Shown here: positions 13,299 to 24,394 of the stretch, in pieces
Layout: each line of letters starts with the position of its first letter
How positions within the stretch are numbered: the stretch's first letter is position 1
From: Hoplostethus atlanticus
Taxonomy: Eukaryota; Chordata; Actinopteri; Trachichthyiformes; Trachichthyidae
DNA length: 64,000 bases
Reading direction: 5' to 3'
Assembly (NCBI GenBank): GCA_034670405.1
Contig: JAXDDX010000018.1
Coordinates: forward strand, 248,501 to 312,500
Program-made: the position numbers and the translations under genes
The notes under the pieces: model-generated
Seen by the model: the letters and a program-made list of their open reading frames with translations, nothing else
What the model was told of the DNA's origin: nothing
Databases searched by the model: none

Positions 13299-14129
13299 CA
13301 TTCTCTGTCCGCTGTTTTTTCAGAGCTCCTCTCAGCACTCGGGTAATTTCTGGCGATCAACCAGAGATGTTTCTGCCTACACAAACTGTTGCAGATAATA
13401 TTTGAATCTGCTGTACAACCGATCTTGAAAACAAGTCTAAACGATTTGTACAAATCTGAGATTAAACCTCCAGAGTGTGATGAACAGACAGCGGCCACTG
13501 GCCCTGTGCGGCCCGCACCGTGCCACAATTATAGAGAGGGACGAAAACCGTATTTGTTTTAGTGGACGATCAGCTTGCAAAATGAACGATTTTACAAAAT
13601 GAACGAGTATTTAACAAATAATTATGTGTCCCATTTTAATAGACTGCGGAAAACTGCTGTTTGCTGCTTTCAGCGCAGTGGTCTGGCAGCCACGTAGCCT
13701 ACTACACCATGAAAGAAAAATAAGTTAAACTATTTGGATGTCGACAGGAGAAGACTGTAGGCTTATAGAAATACAATTAATGCCAATGTTAATCAACCCG
13801 TTAAATTATTTCTTCTTCATCCACTAGTACTATAGGATAAGGATAATTGTTGGAGCGGAGTTTTGGATAAAACTTTGTCAGGGTAAAAGCGACAATCCGT
13901 CACACATCTCTCCATGTTTATCGAAGTGGTAACTGTTCTGACAAGACAAAAAAAAATACTGTACTTTTAAAATTTCGGTTATAGCTGCTCTGCATAGTTT
14001 TTCTTTTGAAATGGGTAAAGGTACAAAATAAAACATCAGATAACAGTAAGGAAAAACTCTCCGTTTTAATGACATGCAATAAATGGTAAAGCCACATTTT
14101 AACAGTGTGAAAAAAATGCTAAAAACAAT
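13299..14129. other. convergent intergenic gap between atf5 and stk36
   Basis: The genes meet tail to tail here. I see no supportable exon or clear repeat in this stretch. Confidence 0.45.
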
Positions 14130-14153
14130 CATTTTCCATGCATAAAGAAAAGT

Positions 14154-14159
14154 TTTATT
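14154..14159 (-). promoter_or_regulatory. stk36: candidate poly(A) signal of stk36
   Basis: TTTATT on the plus strand reads AATAAA on the minus strand, about 170 nt downstream of the stk36 stop codon at 14331-14333. Confidence 0.45.
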
Positions 14160-14330
14160 TAATTTGTACCATTGTGCTTTTATATTATTAAGACCCACTT
14201 TATCTTTGAAAACAGGCACATTTTTAGTAAAAACAAACAAACTCCTAACCAGTGTTTATGATAAAATATCTGTAGTCCAGCAGTTCATTTAAGACAGGTA
14301 GAAGGAAAGTAGACCATGTTTATGAAATGG

Positions 14331-17300
14331 TCACTCACATAGCTGCCCAATGAGCTGACGATAGTCACATTGTGGTGGGGCATAGTGTGAAGCCTGAAGA
14401 AGTTTCGTATGGGCACCGAGGGATATCAGGACCTTCAAATAGATACAAAACAGAGTGAGAAATTTATTTTTATTTTTAGGTGATTTTTTAGTCCCAGCAC
14501 ATGCATATAGGAATGACTGATTGACAGAATAAATAGGCCTTAACAAATCAGACAAAATATTTTACTAACCCAAAGTTAGAATACTAAATATACTATGAGC
14601 AGCATACAATAGTGATGACAGTGGGTAGTAATAAAATGGTGATAATAAAGATATTGAAAGAAGATATTGTGGATTGTTTTCTTCCATAGAGAAACTGGAT
14701 ATATTATAAAGCTTAATAGATTTTACACTTTCCCTTATTCAAACAAGTAATAGCTATAAAACTAACCTAATACTAACAGGGGGAAAAAGAGATACATTTA
14801 TTAAAATATAAATATCAGCTTTCACATGTATCCTGTTAACTCTATTACCTGGTGTATGGCGTCCTGCTGGCTGCACAAGCATAGAGTTGCTATGGCAGCT
14901 TGTCTCACTGCATGATGGGAATCCGTACATGCAGCTTTCAGAAGTAGGCTGGACACGTCTTCCTCCAACAGCAAGGACACCCCGTCATAGACGTTTACCA
15001 AGTTTCCTAGGGCCTGCGCAACAGTGGCGTCGGGTGAGGGCATCAGGGTCAGCAATAAGAGAAGCCAGCATGGCTGCCGTCCTCCGGGCTTCTTCTATCC
15101 ACCTGCTCTCCTGCTTGTGGTCCACTCCCTGTTCTGGCATTGGAGCCAAATCTCTTCCTGCCTCAACGTGTGAGCACTCATGTTTATCTTTGTCCTTCAC
15201 TTTGCCCCACCCTGTAATGTCACTGCCCTTTCCATTGGACCTTCCCATTTTAAACCCTGCCTCCCCAATACATCCCAACCAATTCCCTACTGCCCTGCAA
15301 GCCATCCGCCGGACAGGCAAACATGGATCATGAAGACAGTCTATCATATCTTTGAAAATGGCAGGCTGCAGGGTGGGCAGTGTGGTAGGCCTAAATGGAT
15401 CCAAGTTTCCCAGCAGGCTGCAGGTGGCAGCCCGAATCCGGTCATAAGAATGAGCCAAGGCCTGGTGCAGCACTGTCGGTTCCAGGTGGAGCTGAAGGCA
15501 GGCAGGCCGAGGGGAACAACGAGCAACCTGGGACAGCAGAGTTAGGAGCTCCACAGCAGATTCCCATAGTAGATCCGGCTGCAGCAAGGCAGAGAGCAGA
15601 GAGCTAGCAGTTCTGGTTACTGAGGTCTGATCTCTGGAGGCAATTAGATGAGTGTCCCTGGGTGGGGAGAAGAAGCCACAGGCGCCAGCAGCTGCTCTGA
15701 GGCAAGGGACCGAGCGCCCAGGGTCGCACAGGAGCAGACGGCTCAACAGTGAGAGAGGCAGCTCTAGTAGCGGAGGAGGAAGGGTTCGGATCACCTGCCA
15801 AAGCATGAAAGAACATCATCCAGTCAAGACATCACAGATCAAACAGACAAGAAACAACACAATGCTCTCCCAAGGGTAAAAAGACATTAAGATTTAGCAT
15901 GTGCCTGATGTGTGCCTATTGCAAGAGTTATCCTCTGTTGCATCAGTGTGTGCTGTTTATATTGGAGCACAGGAAGGCCCTAACCTGCAGGAGGCCCGCA
16001 ATAATGCCACAGCTGTCATACAATTGAAGAATCCTGGACAGGGTGTTTGAAGGTAGATCCAGGGCAAATGGAAAGCACAGCAAGTGGCAGCTCAATACAG
16101 ACAAGCTGTTATGACTCAAATCCTCCCGAAGACTCTCTGGAGACCCTTCAGACAACAAATGGAGACTGTAGGGTATAAAAAGTGTTCTTGTTAGCTCCAA
16201 CCATGGTAACTGTGCTGCTCTAAGACTGATGGCACAGATTAATCAGTAGGTGAAAGAGTACTTCCGTTACATAGGAAATGATGCACACTAACCAATCTGT
16301 GTCAAGCAGATGGCCAAGGGTGTATACGCATTTTGATTCACTCTCTGAGAACAGAGGAACACATGAGTGTGGATCCTTGGTGAAGACAAGCAGCACGGTA
16401 GAGAGGAAGGCACACAGCCCTGATGTAAAAGGAGAAAATGATGTAAAATTTGTAACATTTAAAATTCACTTTCAATAGGGTTGAAGTTTCATGGGACATA
16501 ATTACCATTTGCCGAACAGAAATCTGTGTTAGGTGGTGTCCTTGCTAGTGAAGTACCAATTATTTTCCAAAGGTCAAGAAATAATTCTGGATCTAAAGAT
16601 GGAGATAGTGGGCCATTTTCATGCTGATGAAAGAAAAAGGAGATTAATTACAATTCTAACTATCAAAACTAGACAATCGTTTACATTGAATACATTTTAT
16701 ACTGTCTCTTTGAGTTATTGCAGTAGGTCTGCCTCTCTGTCTGACCTCAGAGAGTTTGTGTAGAACCAAAGACAGGAGGCCATCGCACAGTCCCCAGCCT
16801 GAAGGTGGGGAAAGTTGGGGCTGAGAGGGGCAGAGGAGGAGAAACAGCTCAGAAAATGTACATTACAAGTAATATTGATGTTAAGATGTTAAATACATCA
16901 GTATACAAATCACTCTGCATAGACCAAGTACCTTATATGAGTCCAGGAGAAGGTTTTTCAGCAGGATGATTACATTATCCATATCAACATCCACAGAGAC
17001 TCCATGTTGCGTGAACATAGACAAAACTGAAGCAGCCAGAGGCTTGAGGTGAGACAGCAAAAACAATGTTGAGAGACGATTGACCAGCTCACTGTTCACC
17101 CATTAAGTGGGAGCCAGAGTGACTGCATATTGTATGAAGCACAGCAGTGGAGCATGGAGGACATTAGTTTTCTAATGACCAACTTCAATAGGTACTTACT
17201 GCCAAAGGATTGGGGTCTGATTGGTTAAGAATCTTGACAAAGGGCTTGGTGAACTCTTCCAATCTACAGTAAGAGAAGAGTTGATGAACCATATACTGAA

Positions 17301-20300
17301 ATACGTGTTAAAGTGACTGCAATAAATGTAACTAGTGTATACATGCAACAAATAAAAGAGATGAAAACATGCTTCAGTGAGAAATAGAAAAAATATATTC
17401 AAACCTGTCCTCTGCTTGCACCCAGTCACAATGCTTGTCCCAGTAGGCCAGGAGCACTACAATCATTTCCCCAAGCACTGTCACACTCCATGGTTGCTAC
17501 GATGAAAGAGAAAAAAGTACAAGAAGGTTAGCAATAGTGTTGCTTGATGCGTCACTGTGAAGTCAACCAACAATCCAGTGCTAAGTATGGTTCCATTCCT
17601 GTGAGTATTAACCTTGACAACCACTGGGTTTCCTACAGCGTCGCGGACCAAATCAAAGAGGGTGTGGGGCAATCCAACTTCACAGCCAATATGGTCTGAG
17701 TTCTCGAGGTCAGAGGTCAGGATTAGGTTGCGTAAGACCCTCAAGGGTTGGTGAATCAGCCACGCCCCTTCCAGAATGCCATCTGCAAGCTGACCAAAAA
17801 AAGAGAGAATAAATGGTATATTGCTCCAAAGTAGATATCAATGCTCTGTTCAAATCAACTGTATTCAGTCTATGTGACGTATGCCTACTTACCTGGGTTT
17901 TAAATGCCAGCAACTTGTTTTTCAGTTGAGGAATAATGGCTTTGTGGTTTGATGGTTTGGTCTGCTGCCTTGGGTCTGTTTCTTGGGCCAATCTCTCCCA
18001 CTCTTCCTCACTGTCAACATCCTGATCCTGAACAATACATGGTCAACAGGACATTAGTGGACTGCATCTTTTAAGTTGACACAACCAACGTCTTTATTGC
18101 TAGGACAATTTTGCAACTGGAAGTCAATACGTCTTCTACATTATGGAAAAAGACACATTTTCAGGGTGGACCATCTCTTTTGCTTTCATTACCAGAAGAT
18201 TATCACCAGCAGCAGCAGGGGCACTGGCCTGCCTACACAGTGTAGCCCGGCTGTCCTCACTGCACCTTCGCACTAGTCGTGGCCCAACTTCTACAGATGG
18301 GAACTCCTGCTCATAGTCCTTGCTGATCTGACCCCTGCAAAGCAAAAGGCACAACCTGTAAATACACAGCTGAGTCTGTTCCACTAGTGGATTACATTGA
18401 TGTGGTGGCTTGAGGGTAGCTCCTCTTTAACATTATGTGCCATATACACCTGTGTTTTGATGTCAGTCCGGCTCGATCCTTTGAGTTGAGGCTTAGACTG
18501 GCAGTTGCCTGGATCATATCTTGATCCAAATGACCTGAGCTAACGGAGATGTCATTGGAGGGGGGCTTGGCTCTACAGGACGTTCTTGCTGCCGGCGAGT
18601 CGGCCCTTCCATCTCCCATCCCACATGTCCACTTCTGGCAACGTACACAGAACAGCTTAGAGTACATATGTTTCTATATGTGGCTGACTTAGTTTATGAA
18701 AAATATATTGGTGACTCATTCACACCATCACCACCTACCTCTTTCCTTCTCTTATCGTTGCCCCTCTGTTCCCTGGCCTTGCGCAATAATCTGTTCTCTC
18801 CAGAAGTTGGTACCGTTCTCTCCACTACTTGCTGGAGCTTGAGCGCCAGCATGTCTGGGCTGGGTGTGACTGTTAGGGGGCTGAAAGCACTGGTGTCTGA
18901 CACTGCTGATATTATTATTGGGGAAAAATAATTACAGTCAGACACAAGCATAATCTCAAACAGTAACACACACAAATGTTAAAATTCATATTATGTTTAG
19001 GCCCTCACCTAGAACCCCATCAGCAACAAAAGGATGATGCAGGAGGTCTGGCCAGGACAACCTCTTCTGGGGGTCTTTGGTCAACAAACCTTTCAGGAAA
19101 CTCTGCCAGGGCAAAATCAGATAAGCAGTGTAAAAAGGCCATAGCATTCTGCTAATCATATATGAGGTAACGTTAATGTCTTGTCTCTATTGGCTCTGTT
19201 CAGCTTGACTGGGGGAGGCCCGGTTGTGATATGGTATGGTTTGCATCCCCACTGTTTAGTCAGTTTGTATCGTATTTAAAAATAACAAGCAGTTTTCTGC
19301 ACTCCAAATTAGCATTTAGTTTCAGCACTAGGTTTGTGAATTGCAGCTAGCTCAGCTGTGTTCCAGCCAGGTTTGGCCAGCTTCTAAATCCAGTATAGAT
19401 GTTGGCTTTTGAGCCAGACAGACCATTGGAGACAAGGCATAACACTGAAGTCGTGCTGTACCGTGCAGTTGTGGCTCATAGTGTCTGGCCATTTCACTGG
19501 GTCTCTCACTATAAGCTGCACCAGCTGGAAGATGGAGTTAGTGTAGAACGGAGGTGCCCCCGTGTGGAGCTCATAAAGAATGCAGCCCAGAGACCAGAGA
19601 TCAGCAGTGTGGTCATATGGCTTCTCCTCCACCAGCTCAGGAGACATGTATAGTGGTGTTCCCTTGATAGAAGTCAGGACCAAGGTGGAGACACTCATAG
19701 CCCTGGCAAACCTACAGGGAGTTTATAGTACATGTACCCAAAAATATATTCAAATATATTTCTGCAGAAATTATTGCCATATATTTTTTTTTAAATAATC
19801 AAAATCCACTTACCCAAAATCACAAAGTTTCACCACCCCACATTTTCCCAAAAGAATATTTTGTGGTTTCATGTCACGATGAAGAATCCGATGGGAATGT
19901 AAATAATACAGAGCTGAGACCAGCTGGCAGGCAATCTCACGGACCTTGGAAGAGGAGAACAAGTAGCACATGTAGATCAAATGAAATAATGGTTAGTCAG
20001 CTTTAACATTTTGGCATACATCTGTGCACTGAAACTGAATACCTGGCTTTCTGGTAAGCTTCCATCGTCCTCAAGAATCTGGAACAATTCACCCTCTGCA
20101 TACTCAGTTACAACCACAACCTATTACAAACATATACAGGATTATGGTCATGGGATTATCACCACAAGTATAAAGACAAGTAGTCGGGTGTTAGTTGGGT
20201 GTAGTATGACGGTTTTAAAAGAAAAGATGGCACCAGGGGATCAGGATAAACATACCTCTGTTTCAGTCTCAAAGCTGTCAAACAGCTGAACAATGTTGGG

Positions 20301-20822
20301 ATGTTGAAGTCCCCTCATGATTTCAATTTCCCTCTTGAGACATCGCAGCTCTTTTTCAGAGCGGCCCACCTTTGGAATAAACTTCAGGGCCACCACCTTA
20401 AGGAGACAAATGGAGAGATGCTGAAATTAGACAGCTAGACAACTATCTAACTAGCCCAATAAAAGTATGTGCATATACATATAACCTAGCATTTGCTTAT
20501 ATTGGACGTCAACTTTGACTTTCTGGCAGCCAAGGAGAATTAACATCATACACTACTATTCGATCCAGAGCTTCATAATTCACTTTAAAAAAAAATCTTT
20601 TCAAACGCTGAGCTGCAGGCTACTGTTAAATATGCTTTCAGCTGGGAAGAAACCCGTGCATTGTTAACAATTAGCCAAGTAGTCACATTAGATGTTAGTA
20701 GTACTGGGTTAAGTTCGGGTAACTACTTAGCTACTTACTTGGCCAGTAAACCTTTTTCTCCCTTTGTAAACGCGACCAAAGGAGCCTTCTCCCACCAGCT
20801 CCAACACATGATATGGGTTCAT
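14331..20822 (-). CDS. stk36: serine/threonine kinase 36 (fused homologue), with a frameshift in exon 19
   Basis: I could place 20 coding exons with consistent phases: 20739-20822, 20256-20396, 20043-20120, 19814-19944, 19462-19711, 19009-19102, 18739-18905, 18450-18634, 18193-18334, 17893-18027, 17613-17789, 17405-17496, 17200-17263, 16932-17087, 16746-16820, 16506-16623, 16293-16419, 15985-16165, 14849-15794, 14331-14432. The start [18 protein letters not shown] matches the family N-terminus. Kinase domain is about residues 4-258: glycine loop GEGSFG, VVALK lysine, HRDMKPQN (Asp125), DFG (Asp143), GTPLYMSPE. The rest is helical, ARM/HEAT-like sequence with family matches such as [10 protein letters not shown] and the C-terminal DAIHQ|VLISLGA. 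STK36 acts in motile-cilium central-pair assembly and, in fish, Hedgehog signalling. The intact model is 1147 residues (human about 1315; a mid-protein segment seems shorter). Exon 19 is 946 nt between two phase-0 junctions, one base over, and read as given the protein stops at residue 1068. Confidence 0.92.
14849..15794 (-). CDS. stk36: stk36 exon 19 with single-base frame break
   Basis: The exon runs from the acceptor TTTGGCAG|GTGATCC to the donor CACCAG|GTAATA. It starts in phase 0 and must end in phase 0, because the next exon continues HQ|VLISLGA as in other vertebrates. At 946 nt it has one base too many. The upstream frame gives ...[13 protein letters not shown]; the downstream family-like sequence [14 protein letters not shown] is one base further on. 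Dropping the base at about 15023 joins RRH to VAQALGNL, matching the human RRNVASALGNL pattern. As written, the frame runs 12 foreign residues to a stop at 14985-14987. Confidence 0.8.
19009..20822 (-). CDS. stk36: stk36 kinase-domain exons 1-6
   Basis: These six exons encode residues 1-259 and hold every catalytic element: the glycine loop (exon 1), the ATP-anchoring lysine in VVALK (exon 2), the hinge region [12 protein letters not shown] (exon 3), HRD and DFG (exon 4; DFG glycine split across the intron), the SPE motif and activation segment (exon 5), and the end of the domain [19 protein letters not shown] (exon 6). No catalytic residue is missing, so the kinase looks active even though the C-terminus is frameshifted. 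Confidence 0.9.
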
Positions 20823-20960
20823 GTCAGCCTGGCCGCTGGTATAAACTGGAGAGGAGTTGTTGAAACTGCGACCTGTTAGCTGCTGTACGTTATCTGTTTA
20901 TGTCCGTGTTGCCAGCCGTTGTCTCACCCTTTACCTGCAACTACACATGTGTAACTCTTA
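20823..20960 (-). other. stk36: stk36 5' UTR with a candidate 89-bp intron
   Basis: On the minus strand a GCAG|GTAAAG donor (exon end 20935) and a CTCCTCTCCAG acceptor (exon resumes 20845) would remove 20846-20934, leaving 23 nt of leader before the start codon. This is plausible by consensus only; without splicing the region is simply leader sequence. Confidence 0.35.
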
Positions 20961-21260
20961 AATTAAACTCCAAGTCTTAATTGTACAAGTCGTATGTAAA
21001 ACATACCATTTATCTTTGAGCAAGCACACAGTTGTCAACGTGCTACGTTCCACAAACGGTAAACAACAAACAATGCGTAGCTAGCAAGTTCATCCGCCGT
21101 TTCATAATAATTACAAAAGGTATAGTAAAGTTCGAAATGTCAAGACCATAAACTTGTTTAATGTAGATACAATGTTGTAAATAATTTGTCTTAACGATGA
21201 ACTGCTGTTTTCATCATTTGTCCACGTTGCAATGCAAAGGTCTAAACTGGCTTCCCTACG

Positions 21261-21333
21261 GGCAACAAGTAGGCATGGGTCCTTAGCATAGCAACCGATC
21301 GTGCGTTCCTAGTAACTAGTAACCATCGTTGCT
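21261..21333 (-). promoter_or_regulatory. stk36: cluster of RFX/X-box-like half-sites upstream of stk36
   Basis: Within about 70 bp lie GGGCAAC (21260-21266), AGCAACC (21290-21296), AGTAACC (21318-21324) and GTTGC (21328-21332), each matching half of the X-box consensus bound by RFX factors at ciliary genes. No perfect two-half X-box is present; the best two-half match on the minus strand is GTTGCC-CGT-AGGGAA. It lies about 440-510 bp from the start codon. Confidence 0.3.
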
Positions 21334-21342
21334 TGTACATTA

Positions 21343-22661
21343 CAGTTTTTCACAGTCGCTTTTGTACATTTCTCAGATCAGAACTGAAATTCTCAAAACT
21401 ACTCAACCTCCACATCATCTAGTCACTTGTGCACATCATAAAAGCAATTTCTAACTTTTGAACAAATTGCAAATGCTTTGGCACATTCATACAATTGTCT
21501 GCTGTTTCCTACATTATCAATTGCTTATTTCATGTTGATCAAAATGTATTATATTGGTTCTCTGTTGAATAGTCTTACCCCCCAAAACATCTAGGCATTA
21601 GTTCATGTAGTTATTGCATACGTCATTACATGCAAAATGGTTGAACCAGTTGTCATAATCTGTCAAGCATATTTTCTATACATTTCTATTAGACTTTTTT
21701 TGTAAATGTGTCCTGAATTGATGAATTGCTCTCAGGTGAATCTTGACTTTCACTACAGTTTTTTTTCAGTTGCTTTGGCTCAATTCTCGAATGACAGTTG
21801 AAGTTGTCAAACCAATATGTGAAATTCTTCACAACATTGTGTTACTTGTGCACAACAGAAAGAGCATTTCTCATTATTTGTTATCATTTGCAAATGTTTT
21901 AGCATATTCAGGCAAATGACTAAGCATAATTGTTACAAGTTGAACAATTATTGGTTGTATATGTCTTTGTGATCAAAATAGATTACGTTTCTTCTCAGTT
22001 GAATAGTTTTACTCTCCAAAATATGTTAGAATTCTTTCATTGTGTAAGTCATCACATGCAGAATAGTCCATCTAATTGTCAGAATCTGTGCTGCATGTAC
22101 AGTTCTGCCTAAGGGGTGTTTCCTATGTTTGTGTTTGTATTTTGTGTTTTTCTTTTCCTTTGTGCTATGCAGTGCTGTAAAACAGTCTTGTCTTTTTCTT
22201 TTCTGTATCGCAACTGTCAACAAATTACAGTACAAACAGTAAAAGCGTAAATGTGAATCCTGTCTAATCTCTTGCAATCAATCAAACCACATACAGTAAT
22301 GTGTAACTTTGTACTGTTGAAATTGATATATGCCATACAGAAAAAGTGCAGCCTTGTGCATTTTCAATCATTGTCATCAAAACTTCGCCATAGTTTACAT
22401 CAGAGTACACTGTTATATTGATAACATGGCTAAGCATTTTGACTATCTTGTTTGTACACAATGACACAAGGACTTGTCATTCTGATGGCACTGACATGTT
22501 CATTGACATAAAGATTTACTTTTGAGAGATGAACTAAGGATTTTGAGCAAGTTACGGGCTTTTGTGTGCTGTTTGTACCAATTGTTTCGAGAAATGCACT
22601 TACTGCTTTGCAAATGTTAAGGATCATTCGAGAAATGTACCAAAGCGACTGAGAAAAACTG
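21343..22661. mobile_element. 1.3-kb non-autonomous transposon with TA-flanked inverted ends
   Basis: The left end CAGTTTTTCACAGTCGCTTT and the right end AAAGCGACTGAGAAAAACTG are inverted copies, flanked on both sides by TA, as expected for Tc1/mariner-like insertion. The similarity continues inward (GTACATTTCTC). It codes for no recognisable transposase. A second, direct copy of the left arm begins near 21757 inside the element. It lies immediately upstream of stk36. Confidence 0.6.
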
Positions 22662-22892
22662 TAACAAGGACGTTTTGATGAAGGCACTGGAAGATGTTAT
22701 TTGCTGGATGATTACAATTGTTACTGGTAATGTTACTTTATTTTGAATAATACTGTTTTTTCCATCATTTGTTATAATACCTGTAATGCAGGACAATCTT
22801 GCCTGGAGGACAAAGTTGTAGTGGTTGTAGTTGAAGTGGCCCCCGAGAGGCAGGTTGAAGTGGAGCTGGAGGAAAGACTGTAAAGCTTATGG

Positions 22893-23215
22893 GAGGTGAG
22901 GTGAGGTGAGGTGAGGTGAGGTGAGGTGAGGTAAGGCAGGGTTAGGGTAGAGTAGGTTATGTTATGTTATGTTATGTTATGTTATGTTATGTTATGTTAT
23001 GTTATGTTATTTTATGTAATATGTCATGTGTGGTGAGGTGAGGTGAGGTGAGGGTAGGTTTTGATGTTATGTGAGGTGAGGTGTGGGGTGAGGCAGGGTT
23101 AGGGTAGGGTAGGTTTTATGTTATGTGAGGTGAGGTGAGGCAGGGTTAGGGTAGGGTAGGTTTTATGTTATGTGAGGTGAGGTGTGGTGTGGTGAGGCAG
23201 GGTTAGGGTAGGGTG
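22893..23215 (+). repeat. GGTGA / TTATG / GGTTAGGGTAGG minisatellite
   Basis: A compound tandem array: (GGTGA)n from 22893, an AAGGCAGGGTTAGGGTAG unit, (TTATG)n from about 22957 to 23009, then three more rounds of GTGAGGTGAGG plus CAGGGTTAGGGTAGGGTAGG plus TTTTATGTTATG. The higher-order unit is about 60-70 bp. The G-rich strand resembles telomeric repeats and could form a quadruplex. Confidence 0.85.
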
Positions 23216-23449
23216 GCATGAGTGCAGCCCATGAGAGAAGTCGCCTGATCTTGTTCTTGGGCTTCTTTGGTGCTTCCTCATTAAGGCCCTCCTCCTTTTT
23301 ATCCATGTCAGCTTCCTTCTCCTCCTCCATTTTCTTCACTGCCTCTTTCCAGTCCTCTGTCATCCTCAATTTATTTTTAAATTGAATTGAAGATTCAATT
23401 CAGACATTTATTATTCATGTGCAAATAAAAATACTAGTCCTCCAACATG

Positions 23450-23577
23450 CAGTACTGTGCAAAAGTCTTTGGCACATGTCAAAGAAAATTGAAGTGAAGA
23501 TGCTTTAAAAATAAAGAAATGCAAAGCAATAATATAAAACGCTAATGCAGATAACAAAAGACTTTTGCACAGTACTG
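23450..23577. mobile_element. mariner-like MITE
   Basis: About 128 bp with near-perfect inverted ends: CAGTACTGTGCAAAAGTCTT at the left, and AAGACTTTTGCACAGTACTG at the right. This terminal sequence is a familiar fish mariner/Tc1 signature. There is no coding capacity. Confidence 0.8.
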
Positions 23578-23579
23578 TC

Positions 23580-23925
23580 TGCAGTTCTCTGCTGCATATG
23601 TTCTACCAGTCACCCTGGAGGAGGTGGCAGAGAGAAGGACGCTGGCCAAACTGCATCATCATGGATAATGTCTCCCACCCCCTCCATGACATGGTTATGA
23701 AGCAGTGGAGCTTCTTCAGCCACAGACTGATCCCACCACGGTGCGTCAGAGGGCACTACAGTCTTTCCTGCCGGCCGCCATCAGACTTTTTGATGCCTCC
23801 CCTCCCCCTCTACAGCTCAACTGAGGACTGTTTTGCTCCTCACCAATCATCACTAATCACCCTGCACTTTATTCATTCCCTTTCACATTCATTCATTGCC
23901 ATTCATTAGCTCTGTATATATCTAT
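23580..23925 (+). mobile_element. LINE 3' end fragment
   Basis: Plus-strand translations contain ...LHHHG/MDNVSHPLHDM, SFFSHRLIPPRC and RGHYSLSCRPPSDF with frame breaks. These match the C-terminal tail of fish non-LTR reverse transcriptases (pattern: DxxHPLHxxF..., RCxxxRYRxSFLPAAxRLFN). It ends in a TATCTATC-type tail near 23915-23930, typical of a LINE 3' terminus. It is degenerate and non-functional; the family is not assigned firmly. Confidence 0.55.
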
Positions 23926-24047
23926 CTATCTAGTGATCAGAGAATTAAGCTCCTCTTTTTTGCTGTGTAGAGGAAGGTTTGATGCTTTCAGTGTCATTTG
24001 TGCAATTTAAAAAGAACATCGTAAGTTTCAGTTTTCTTTTTTCTCTC

Positions 24048-24200
24048 TCTCAGGGCTCTGTAGCATTGACCAGTGCAGGTCCAGCAGTCCCCATACAAAT
24101 TCTGAGGGATACTGGCGCCTTGCAGTCTTTGCTGTGGCTGGTGCTCCTGTGCTGCCACCCACAGGTCATGGGAACTCAGTGGTACTTCTTGGTCAGGGGG
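24048..24200 (+). mobile_element. retroviral-type aspartic protease remnant (Ty3/gypsy-like)
   Basis: The plus-strand frame reads AVPIQILRDTGALQSLLW, containing the D-T-G-A active-site turn in the context P-x-x-I-L-R-D-T-G-A-x-Q-S used by teleost gypsy-type elements. No gag, RT or LTR is attached, so this is an isolated fragment. Confidence 0.5.
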
Positions 24201-24280
24201 GAGAGTTTGGACCCCTTTATAAATGCATTTCCATAAATGTTCTTTTCCCTATTTATTTATTTATTTATTTATCAACTTCA

Positions 24281-24394
24281 AGAACTGACTGTTCACTTCC
24301 CAATATATCCCACCCCTTGACAGGTGCCATTGTAACGAGATAATCGATGTTATTCACTTCACCTGTCAGTAGTTTTAATGTTGTGGCTGATCGG
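24281..24394 (+). mobile_element. Tc1-like transposon end fragment
   Basis: The stretch AACTGACTGTTCACTT ... CCCACCCCTTGACAGGTGCC ... TTTTAATGTTGTGGCTGATC is a recurrent fish Tc1/mariner terminal sequence. It is flanked on both sides by TTTA-repeat DNA. Confidence 0.5.

Noticed and set aside
14887-15879. Several plus-strand open frames of 70-148 codons
   Set aside because: They are antisense shadows of the large stk36 exon 19 on the minus strand.
22893-23215. CRISPR-like or telomeric array
   Set aside because: The units are contiguous short tandem repeats without unique spacers, in vertebrate DNA. The TTAGGG-like words are interspersed with other motifs, so it is a minisatellite rather than a telomere.
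23163-23369. Lys/Glu-rich 68-codon minus-strand frame (EDWKEAVKKMEEEKEADM...)
   Set aside because: Low-complexity composition, and its C-terminus is translated minisatellite. It may be a relic of a captured exon, but I recognise no gene.
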